Positions 6,175 to 13,454 of a stretch of DNA of 26,452 nucleotides are shown in pieces (position 1 is the stretch's first letter; every line of letters starts with the position of its first letter). This DNA comes from CAYIYO01 sp964367715. Lineage in GTDB: Bacteria > Chlamydiota > Chlamydiia > Chlamydiales > Criblamydiaceae. The translations under genes were made by a program, and so were the position numbers. The stretch lies in the NCBI GenBank assembly GCA_964367715.1, contig CAYIYO010000023.1, positions 1-26,452 on the forward strand, written 5' to 3'. The notes under the pieces are model-generated. The model had not been told where the DNA came from, searched no databases, and worked only from the letters and a program-made list of their open reading frames with translations.

Positions 6175-7815
6175 TTATTTTGATGGAATAGGGCGTGCAT
6201 TTACTACCCAATAACGATGAGCGATCGGCTTGACAAACCTACTTAATCCAAGTTTGGCATTCGTTCCATACACATGTGCTTCTCCTTTTTTACCCCTCCG
6301 TTCGAGAGGATAGGCTTTTACTGCTTCTATCGAAGCATTTAGCTCTTCCATGAAGTTTTCAACAAAATTTGTGTTGTATCCGTGGACAGCTGTAACGCAT
6401 AAATGGAAAGCAGGCGGATTTTGTAGAGGACTAAGATACCATCCCTTTGCTTTCATCTCTTCCAACATATCATAGATGTTTAACTCTGGATTTTTTGAGG
6501 CAAATGCAACGACCATCCCTCTTGGATTACCTAAAATTTCGATATCAGGATGATCTCTACATTTTTCAACGATCCCTTGTGCCGTCCCTAGAATTTTTTC
6601 TGTCGCTTCCACGTATTTTTCTTTTCCAAAATAATTCATTACCGCCCACGCGGTTGCAATATTACTTCCAGCACGGCTACCCTCAAAAGTAGGACTGGTA
6701 TAGATTCCACCTGACCATTCCGTTGTGGTGAAAATTTGGGAAGAATACCACTCTTCATTTCGGTAAAGGACCACAGACGACCCTTTTTTGTCGTACCCAT
6801 ATTTGTGCGTATCGGCAGAGATACTTGTCACACGTGGATTGTCAAATCCAAGGGGAGCGTCGAGTTTTTGCAGCGTTTGCGAATGAGTAATCCAGGGAAG
6901 GCAAAATCCACCTAAACACGCATCGATATGAAGTCCAATTTTTTTATCAGGGTCAACACTTTCTAGGCGGTTGGATAATTCGTCGATAGGATCGATCATT
7001 CCATGTGGAAAAGAAGGGAAAGATCCTGCCATGAAAATTGTTTTAGAGGTGATGGCGTTTAGCATTCCATCAACATCCGCTTTAAATGCGTCGGTATGTC
7101 CTTGTGGATGAACCGGAATGCGAACGATTTCGATGCAAAACATCGTTGCCGCTTTATCAAACGCAGGGTGGGCTGTGCTCGGAACAATCATTTGCCAGCC
7201 ACTTGCGATTCCTAATTGCTCTTTTGCGCGCTCACGAGCAGTATAGACAGCGTGAAGAATGCTTAATGTTCCTCCTGTCGTGACATTTCCTCGTACCTGC
7301 AAATCTCCATTAAAGAGCGAAGCGGTCATAGCGATCACTTCTGTTTCTAAACGACGTAGAGTGGGGCAGAGGCTAAGATGTAGGGGGTTAGTACGGATTG
7401 CTAAGGCGTTGACCTCATTGATGAGCGCATCGAGTTCAGAATTTTCGATATAAACAGCACCCGAATTTTTTCCATTTCCTGAAGACCCTTTGATTGTGGA
7501 TAGGCATGCTAAAATCTCTTCTTTGGATTTTCCTTCTGCAGGCATGGATGTAATGATTGTAGAAGTGTCTATATCTTTAAAGTTTTGCGCTTCCAGTTCA
7601 TCTTCAAATTTTTTTAACTCTTGTTGGAAAAAGGGGGTTGCCTGCGCCACACGCATCCCATAGCGTTTCCATGGAATGGTTGTAGCCGCATAAAGTAAAC
7701 CCAGAGTACCGACCGTAATCAAGGCAATACCAATCGCTTTTTCTTTTTTTACAGAAATTTTTACTTGATCTAAAATGGGATCGGTTCCCCATCCAATAAT
7801 CGCAGAGAGTGTCAT
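6175..7815 (-). CDS. Sphingosine-1-phosphate lyase-like PLP enzyme, N-terminally membrane-anchored
   Basis: The sequence resembles sphingosine-1-phosphate lyase, the PLP enzyme that ends sphingolipid breakdown by cutting S1P to hexadecenal and phosphoethanolamine. It belongs to the group II decarboxylase fold. Visible are a single hydrophobic segment at residues 27-47, VTTGGTLSI (178-186), HPAFDKA (216-222), IDACLGG with PLP-contacting Asp298 (297-303), and the lysine motif SADTHKYGYDKKGSSVVLY (333-351). Lys338 should carry PLP, and Lys344 sits six residues on, matching the phosphate-binding K359 after K353 in human SGPL1. Length (546) and the N-terminal anchor match eukaryotic SGPL1/Dpl1. 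Chlamydiae are not expected to make sphingolipids de novo, so host lipid is the likely substrate. A close aspartate or tyrosine decarboxylase relative is less likely. SD AAGGA precedes the ATG. Confidence 0.88.
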   Translation of the reverse strand: MTLSAIIGWGTDPILDQVKISVKKEKAIGIALITVGTLGLLYAATTIPWKRYGMRVAQATPFFQQELKKFEDELEAQNFKDIDTSTIITSMPAEGKSKEEILACLSTIKGSSGNGKNSGAVYIENSELDALINEVNALAIRTNPLHLSLCPTLRRLETEVIAMTASLFNGDLQVRGNVTTGGTLSILHAVYTARERAKEQLGIASGWQMIVPSTAHPAFDKAATMFCIEIVRIPVHPQGHTDAFKADVDGMLNAITSKTIFMAGSFPSFPHGMIDPIDELSNRLESVDPDKKIGLHIDACLGGFCLPWITHSQTLQKLDAPLGFDNPRVTSISADTHKYGYDKKGSSVVLYRNEEWYSSQIFTTTEWSGGIYTSPTFEGSRAGSNIATAWAVMNYFGKEKYVEATEKILGTAQGIVEKCRDHPDIEILGNPRGMVVAFASKNPELNIYDMLEEMKAKGWYLSPLQNPPAFHLCVTAVHGYNTNFVENFMEELNASIEAVKAYPLERRGKKGEAHVYGTNAKLGLSRFVKPIAHRYWVVNARPIPSK

Positions 7816-7844
7816 GGTAGCGTCCTTATTTTTTAATAGAATAA

Positions 7845-7873
7845 TTTTTACTTAAAAAATAAGGAGTTGTCAA
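7845..7873 (-). promoter_or_regulatory. Promoter of the S1P-lyase-like gene
   Basis: Minus-strand consensus TTGACA (7868-7873), a 17-base spacer and TAAAAA (7845-7850). A start about seven bases on would leave a leader of roughly 23-25 nt carrying the AAGGA Shine-Dalgarno. The gene is thus likely transcribed independently of truB upstream. Confidence 0.6.
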
Positions 7874-7902
7874 TTCAAAACGAGATGAAAAGGAGAAAAG
7901 AG

Positions 7903-8094
7903 GTAATCGGTCACAGCGTCTGTCATAAATTTTTCATCGCGGTAGCGATGTAACAATAGTAGCCCAGGGTTGAGAGCGTAGCGAATCTACCCTGGGAACT
8001 AATTAGAAGAAGAAATGCATTGCGGAAGCAATGCCACCAAAAAAGTAGCATTGCTTCCGCAATGCATATAAAATTTCAGCTGTTCCTCGGTATA
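7903..8094. repeat. Composite palindromic repeat element, copy B
   Basis: Shares both ends with copy A (7903-7950 aligns to 1594-1641 at 37/48; 8070-8094 aligns to 1815-1839 at 24/25). Its inner hairpins are different: CCCAGGGT/ACCCTGGG (7963-7970 with 7989-7996) and a perfect 20-bp stem (8015-8034 with 8048-8067) around a 13-base loop. The element fills the space between the truB stop and the promoter of the S1P-lyase-like gene, ending two bases from the truB stop codon. Its last hairpin may therefore terminate or stabilise the 3' end of the rpsA-truB transcript, although no T-run follows. Confidence 0.8.
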
Positions 8095-8096
8095 AA

Positions 8097-8789
8097 TTAT
8101 ATTCGCTGTAATCTGTCGATGATGAGCTGGGGATCGGTCGTTTCGCTTTCTAAAAGCATGCCATCGAGGCAGTGGTCGATCGAAAAACGGCCACTACGCG
8201 TTCTGACAAGCTTCGTGAGGTGTCCGCCGCATCCGAGCATACGTCCCAAATCAAATGCGATACTACGGATATAGGTGCCTTTGCTACAGCTTACTTTAAT
8301 GTCGAGGTGGGGGTATTCGTAATTGAGGAACGTTGTCTCTAGCGTCACTTTGACAGGGGGGCGTTCGACTTCGATGCCTTGACGCGCCAGTTCGTACAGC
8401 TTTTTTCCTTTCTGTTTCTTTGCAGAAAACATCGGAGGCGTTTGTTCAATTTCGCCTTGGAAATGCTGGAGTGCGGCTGTGATTTGCTCTAGCGTCGGAA
8501 CGTACGGATTTTCTGCTCTGATGATTCCATCGCAGTCGTAGCTGTCCGTTTCGATGCCTAGATGGACGCGTGCCGTGTATTCTTTGCTTTCGTTAAGAAA
8601 AGAATTGGATTGTCGCGTAAAGTTTTTTCCAATTAACATGACCATCACACCGGTAGCAAAAGGATCTAACGTCCCCGCATGCCCAATCGTTTTTACGCCG
8701 AGGCGTCGTCGCAACATGGCGACGAGGCTGAAGGCTGTTTTACCGGGCTGTTTGTTGACGAGAAGGATTCCTTCTGCTTGTGCGGTCAT
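8097..8789 (-). CDS. truB: tRNA pseudouridine(55) synthase TruB
   Basis: Converts U55 in the T-loop of tRNAs to pseudouridine. The catalytic motif GHAGTLDPFATG (36-47) places the nucleophile at Asp42. KEYTARVHLGIETDSYDCDG (69-88) and CSKGTYIRSIAFDLG are also typical. At 230 residues it ends soon after the catalytic domain and lacks the C-terminal PUA domain of the 314-residue E. coli enzyme; short TruB is, from memory, normal in chlamydiae. Its ATG directly abuts the rbfA TAG with no spacer, so it is translated by coupling as the last gene of the rpsA-nusA-infB-rbfA-truB operon. Confidence 0.95.
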   Translation of the reverse strand: MTAQAEGILLVNKQPGKTAFSLVAMLRRRLGVKTIGHAGTLDPFATGVMVMLIGKNFTRQSNSFLNESKEYTARVHLGIETDSYDCDGIIRAENPYVPTLEQITAALQHFQGEIEQTPPMFSAKKQKGKKLYELARQGIEVERPPVKVTLETTFLNYEYPHLDIKVSCSKGTYIRSIAFDLGRMLGCGGHLTKLVRTRSGRFSIDHCLDGMLLESETTDPQLIIDRLQRI

Positions 8790-9230
8790 CTATTCTTTCT
8801 CGCTTTCTTCTTGGTCGTCAGCTTCTTCGTTATCAGACGCTTCGTCTGAATCCGATTCTTCTTCAGAAGGAGGGCGGCTTCCTTGTTCATCACGGATCTC
8901 TTTCAACAGTGTTTCGATGCGCATTTGCTTATCGACACTGTCATCCAAGACAAAGGTGAGTTCAGGAAAGTAGCGCATCACAACCATTTTAGAGGCGGTA
9001 ACAGCGATGAAGCCTGCCGCGGAGCGCAGGGCTTTCATCGTTTCGAGCTTCTGTGTTTCATCCCCAATGACGCTAATGTACACTTTGGCATAATGAAGGT
9101 CTTTCGTGATGTCGACGCGGGTGACAGTGATCAATCCGGAAACGGAAGGATTTTTCACATGCGTACGAATGACATCAGAGATAACCTCTTTAAGTAGGGA
9201 GTTTAGTCTTACAGTTCTTTGTTTTGTCAT
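8790..9230 (-). CDS. rbfA: 30S ribosome-binding factor A (RbfA)
   Basis: Small KH-fold factor that binds the 30S subunit and helps mature the 5' end of 16S rRNA. The core (residues 1-115) shows RLNSLLKEVISDVI, VTITKD-like strand residues VTRVDITKDLHYAKVYISV (36-54), the kink region LRSAAGFIA (68-76) and MRYFPELTFVLDDSVDK. Residues 118-146 are an added, extremely acidic Ser/Glu/Asp tail not found in E. coli RbfA. Its role is unknown. The start lies three bases after the infB stop and no strong Shine-Dalgarno is seen, so coupling to infB is likely. Confidence 0.95.
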   Translation of the reverse strand: MTKQRTVRLNSLLKEVISDVIRTHVKNPSVSGLITVTRVDITKDLHYAKVYISVIGDETQKLETMKALRSAAGFIAVTASKMVVMRYFPELTFVLDDSVDKQMRIETLLKEIRDEQGSRPPSEEESDSDEASDNEEADDQEESEKE

Positions 9231-9233
9231 AGT

Positions 9234-11981
9234 TTAAAGCTGTTGTTTGATGTAGATGGTTTCATAAGTTTCAAGGATGTCGCCTTCCTTAATATCGTTC
9301 GTGCTTAAAAGAATACCGCATTCGAAACCTTTTTGGATTTCTTTCACGTCTTCTTTTACGCGGCGTAAGGAAGAGATCGGTCCTTTCCAGACTTCCTTTC
9401 CTTGGCGTATGATGCGTAAGCTTTGGTTACGAACAATCGGCCCTTCCAATACATAACAACCGGCAATGACACCATGATGCGAAGATTTGAAAATCGCACG
9501 CACTTCGGCTTTTCCTTTCTCCACCTCTTGCGCAAGCTTGTCAAGCGTATTAGCCATCATCTCTTTAGTGGCATCAATCGCATGATAAATAACATCAAAC
9601 AAGCTGACTTGAACGCCATATTGTTTAATAATCTTTTCTGCATGGCTTTCAATTTTTGAATGGAATCCAATAATCACCGCTTTCGATGCATTCGCTAACT
9701 GTGCATCCGACTCCGTCACCTCACCCACACTGCTTGAGATGATGTTGACGATAACTTTGTCGGAATGAATCTTCTCTAGCGCAGTCTTTACCGCTTCAAG
9801 GGATCCTTGTACGTCCGCACGCAAGATAATATTAAGAACTTTCTTCTCTTTATCAGATGCATGGCTGACCATGTTTTCGATGTTGATCGCTTTACGCTGC
9901 TGCAATCCAAAAATGCCTTTTTCTGCTCTCTCATTAGAGATGTCGCGTGCTTCTTTTTCTGTTGCAACGACGATGAACTCTTCACCTGCAGTAGGAAGCA
10001 TTGACAAACCTGTGATTTCGACAGGAGTGGAAGGTCCAGCAGAGGTGACGGAGCGGCTGTGCTCGTCTTGCATTGTTTTGACGCGTCCCCATGAGCGGTC
10101 GAACACAAGCGCATCGCCATATTTCAATGTTCCGTTCTGCACGAGAACAGTCGCAACAGCACCCATCCCTTTATGCATTTCGGATTCTAATACCATCCCA
10201 CGTGCACGTGTCGATGGATTCGCTTGAAGCTCAAGGACTTCGGCTTGTAGCGCTAACATCTCAAGAAGTTCAGGAATGCCTTCACCCGTCACCGCAGAGC
10301 AATTGATCGTAATCGTCTGTCCACCCCAGACTTCTGGAAGAAGCTCTTGGTCGGAAAGTTGACGATAGACCTGTTCTGGATTAAAGTTCGGCTTGTCGCA
10401 TTTATTGATTGCCACAACGATGGTCACACCGGCATTTTTCGCATGCTGGACCGCTTCTATCGTCTGTGCGCGCATTCCTTCATCACCAGCGACAACAAGG
10501 ACCACAATATCCGTGACGTCAGCACCACGGGCACGCATTGCATGAAACGCTTCGTGACCAGGAGTATCGAGGACAGTGATGTTTCCCACTGTTGTTGAAC
10601 ATGTAAAGGCACCGATATGCTGAGTGATCGCACCTGCTTCACCCGCGACACGGTTGCTCTTACGGATCGCATCAATCAAGCTTGTTTTTCCGTGGTCGAC
10701 GTGTCCCATGAAGGCAACGACAGGCGCACGAATCATCAACTTTTCTTCTTCTGTCGCAGCAATTTCTTCCATTACAGTTTTGTCTGTAATTGCGATACGT
10801 TCCGCTTCCGTCGTATCAATAGTGATTTCACAGCCGAACTCATGTCCCAATAATTGTAATGTCGTTTCGTCATCAAGAAGATCGTTCAATGTCAGGGCGA
10901 TACCTTGCATGAACAATTTTTCAATCAGTTGTGACGCTTTGAGCTTCATCTCTGCGGCGAGATCTTTGATCGTAATCGGAAGACGGACTTTCAACGAAGT
11001 AGGACGGATCGTTGTATCTTCTTGTACATACTTGTTCTTTGAACGCTTCTTTCTCCAACGGCTTTCACCGTCAGCATCACGTCCATAGCGATCACGTCCA
11101 TTGTCTGACGACAATGTCGAGCGCTTTGCCGGCTTCATATCTTTAAACTCTTTCGCTTTTGGCGCTGGTTTAAAGCCTTTTTTCTTGGCGTCAGCAGACT
11201 CTTCTTCTTTTGTTTTTAATGGACCGCGCGCATCTGTTGGCTTGTCGGAAACAGAAGGTTTTGTTTCGGCAGGTTTCGGAGCAGGGGGAGCTTTTTTCGG
11301 CAAAAGGTCGTTGACGTGTCGTCCTGTAGGTCCTAAACGAACAGCAGGGGCTTGGTGCTGGTAAGAAGCAGCAGGTTTCGTTTCCCATTTAATTGGTTCA
11401 CGACGTTTGTCGTGGGCAACGATAGGTTTTCTCGGAGCTTCCACTGGAGTTGGTTCCGCAACTACAGGTTTTGGCGCAGGTGCTTCTTCGATCACAGGAG
11501 AAATAGGTGCTTCTTTAACTGGCGAAGGAGCAGGTGCTTCTTCAATAAAGACCTCTTCTACAACAAACACAGGCTCTTCAACAATTTCTGGCTCAGAATA
11601 GACTTCTTGTTCTTCAACAAAAGAGGCCGCTTCTTCTAGCTCAACGCCATGAGAAGCTTCCGTTTGTTCGATACCGCCTGCAAAGACAGATTTCGAACGT
11701 GCTTTTGCTTTCGGTGCATCGTCTTTCGCCGCTTCTAAGACAGGGGCTTCTACTGTTTTTTGCTTAACAACGGCCTTCGTCGGCTCTTTTTTTGCTTTTT
11801 TCGCTGTTTCGGAAGCAACGACAGGAGCCGGAGCAGGCGTCGATTCTACAGGAGCAACAGGGGAGGAAGGAACTTCTTCTGTTTCCGCCTTTTTCTTGGC
11901 GAGCTTGTCTTTCACACCGCCAAGGTTTAACGCTTGTGCAATCTGAGAATTTTTAATATTAAGTTTTATGTTCTTAGCCAA
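9234..11981 (-). CDS. infB: Translation initiation factor IF-2
   Basis: GTPase that delivers initiator tRNA to the 30S subunit and promotes subunit joining. The 915 residues comprise a long low-complexity N-terminus (about 30-320, Pro/Ala/Glu/Lys rich), an IF2-N module (about 328-385) and the G domain. That domain has G1 GHVDHGKT (426-433), G2 GAITQHIGAF (450-459), G3 DTPGH (472-476) and G4 NKCD (526-529). Domains II, III and IV follow. The start codon is TTG, four bases after the nusA TAA, with GAGGA as Shine-Dalgarno; no nearby ATG could replace it, and MAKNIKLNIK reads as a natural N-terminus. It lies between nusA and rbfA, as in Chlamydia and many other bacteria. Confidence 0.97.
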   Translation of the reverse strand: MAKNIKLNIKNSQIAQALNLGGVKDKLAKKKAETEEVPSSPVAPVESTPAPAPVVASETAKKAKKEPTKAVVKQKTVEAPVLEAAKDDAPKAKARSKSVFAGGIEQTEASHGVELEEAASFVEEQEVYSEPEIVEEPVFVVEEVFIEEAPAPSPVKEAPISPVIEEAPAPKPVVAEPTPVEAPRKPIVAHDKRREPIKWETKPAASYQHQAPAVRLGPTGRHVNDLLPKKAPPAPKPAETKPSVSDKPTDARGPLKTKEEESADAKKKGFKPAPKAKEFKDMKPAKRSTLSSDNGRDRYGRDADGESRWRKKRSKNKYVQEDTTIRPTSLKVRLPITIKDLAAEMKLKASQLIEKLFMQGIALTLNDLLDDETTLQLLGHEFGCEITIDTTEAERIAITDKTVMEEIAATEEEKLMIRAPVVAFMGHVDHGKTSLIDAIRKSNRVAGEAGAITQHIGAFTCSTTVGNITVLDTPGHEAFHAMRARGADVTDIVVLVVAGDEGMRAQTIEAVQHAKNAGVTIVVAINKCDKPNFNPEQVYRQLSDQELLPEVWGGQTITINCSAVTGEGIPELLEMLALQAEVLELQANPSTRARGMVLESEMHKGMGAVATVLVQNGTLKYGDALVFDRSWGRVKTMQDEHSRSVTSAGPSTPVEITGLSMLPTAGEEFIVVATEKEARDISNERAEKGIFGLQQRKAINIENMVSHASDKEKKVLNIILRADVQGSLEAVKTALEKIHSDKVIVNIISSSVGEVTESDAQLANASKAVIIGFHSKIESHAEKIIKQYGVQVSLFDVIYHAIDATKEMMANTLDKLAQEVEKGKAEVRAIFKSSHHGVIAGCYVLEGPIVRNQSLRIIRQGKEVWKGPISSLRRVKEDVKEIQKGFECGILLSTNDIKEGDILETYETIYIKQQL

Positions 11982-11985
11982 GGGG

Positions 11986-13260
11986 TTACATCCTCTGTTT
12001 TCTTATTTGCTCGATGATTTTATCTGCCATCTCAAGACTAATGCCAGGGATTCCAGCAAGTTTTTCCGGAGTCATTGTCAATAGGGCTCTAGGAGTATTA
12101 AATCCTTCCGCAACGAGATGTTCGAAGATGAGCGAATTAATCCCTTCAATCCCTGTAAGGGGTTCGTCAAGAGAGGTATCGTCCGACTCCGCTAGTTCCG
12201 ACTGTTGTACAGCAATCATGCGCTTGTAGTCAGACATACGCTGCACTTCAAGCTCATAGCCGATTAACTTGCCGTTGAGGTAAACGTTTTTTCCACCTTT
12301 ACCAATGACTGACGCATAATCGAGGTCTTCGACAACGATCGAAATAATACGGTCTTCTTCATTGATACTGATCTTTTTAATTTCTATTGGTGCAAGTGCA
12401 TTTTGTAAAAGTTCGATTGCGTCTTCTGCATAAGGAATGATGTCGATTTTTTCGTTATGAAGCTCTCGTACAACGTTCTTCACACGCATTCCACGCATTC
12501 CCACGCAAGCGCCGACAGGATCAACTTTGCTGTCGTTGGTGCGTACAATCAATTTTGTTCTGTAGCCCGCTTCACGTACGATCCGTTCGATAACGATGAC
12601 ACCATCGCTAATCTCTGGAACTTCTTGAATCATCAGCTGACGCACAAATTCAGGACTGCTACGAGATAAAATTACTTCCGCACCGCCGCCTTCGGTCTCG
12701 TTTACCCCAAGGAGAACAGCAAATACGCGGTCGCCGACATTATAGTGCTCTGTTTTAGGATATTCTTTCATCGGCATGATCGCTTCGACCTTTCCTAAAT
12801 CGACAATGATGTTCGATCCACGGACAAAACGCTTGACGGTTCCTGAAATCAGCTCGTTCACACGGTCGCGGTACTCTTCATGAATCACATCGCGCTCCGC
12901 ATGACGTAACTTTTTCGTAATAATTTGTCGTGCCTTTTGGGCAGCGATACGTCCAAAATCTTTCGGTGTGACGACGATATCGATAAATTGTCCAATTTGG
13001 CAGTCGGGATCGATCAGGCGCGCATCTTCAAGAGAAATTTCTTGAGCAGGAACTTCGGCTTTATCGACGATTTCTTTTTCGCATAAAACATCGATATTTC
13101 CTGTCTTTGGATTGATGGTAACGGTGACATTAGAGGCGCCCGTAATGTTTTTTTGTGCCGCAGCGCATAAGGATTCTTCGATCGCTTGGATGACGATGCT
13201 GCGTTGAATGCCTTTTTCTCTCTCTAGATATTCGAATATGGAAACAAGGTCTTTGTTCAT
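11986..13260 (-). CDS. nusA: Transcription elongation/antitermination factor NusA
   Basis: Binds RNA polymerase and nascent RNA to modulate pausing, termination and antitermination. Residues 1-125 form the NusA N-terminal domain, with an S1 domain at about 133-200 (SGTVKRFVRGSNIIVDLG). Two KH domains follow, around VGACVGMRGMRVKNV (about 250-264) and SVIGKGGKNV (about 318-327). After residue 365 a helix-hairpin-helix repeat (LAGIPGISLEMADKII) closes the protein. There is only one such C-terminal repeat, so at 424 residues it is shorter than the 495-residue E. coli protein. The ATG has AGAGG nine bases upstream. It follows rpsA after a 194-base gap holding a strong hairpin. Confidence 0.97.
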   Translation of the reverse strand: MNKDLVSIFEYLEREKGIQRSIVIQAIEESLCAAAQKNITGASNVTVTINPKTGNIDVLCEKEIVDKAEVPAQEISLEDARLIDPDCQIGQFIDIVVTPKDFGRIAAQKARQIITKKLRHAERDVIHEEYRDRVNELISGTVKRFVRGSNIIVDLGKVEAIMPMKEYPKTEHYNVGDRVFAVLLGVNETEGGGAEVILSRSSPEFVRQLMIQEVPEISDGVIVIERIVREAGYRTKLIVRTNDSKVDPVGACVGMRGMRVKNVVRELHNEKIDIIPYAEDAIELLQNALAPIEIKKISINEEDRIISIVVEDLDYASVIGKGGKNVYLNGKLIGYELEVQRMSDYKRMIAVQQSELAESDDTSLDEPLTGIEGINSLIFEHLVAEGFNTPRALLTMTPEKLAGIPGISLEMADKIIEQIRKQRM

Positions 13261-13367
13261 GCTTTTTTGCCTCTAACGTTCATATAATTATATTAACTAG
13301 CTATCCCCAACAGCGGCTGGAAACGCTTTTGGGAGTTCCACTCAAACTGGAATGAGCGGATACAAAG

Positions 13368-13413
13368 ACGCCACAGGTCCCGACATACCATTATGTCGGG
13401 TTGCCTGTGGCGT
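13368..13413 (-). promoter_or_regulatory. Strong hairpin between rpsA and nusA
   Basis: Stem ACGCCACAGG (13368-13377) pairs with CCTGTGGCGT (13404-13413), and CCCGACATA (13379-13387) pairs with TATGTCGGG (13392-13400), around a 4-base loop. That is 19 base pairs with a small asymmetric bulge. On the minus strand only CTTTG follows, so it is not a classical intrinsic terminator. It may be an RNA processing or stability element or a partial attenuator that sets the ratio of S1 to NusA transcripts. Confidence 0.6.
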
Positions 13414-13454
13414 TCTCTCCTAGGGTCAATAGGTAGATGCCCAGGCAGCGGCGA

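Noticed and set aside
10624..11088. 154-residue plus-strand ORF opposite infB
   Set aside because: Antisense to the conserved IF-2 G domain region; no family resemblance and no start signals.
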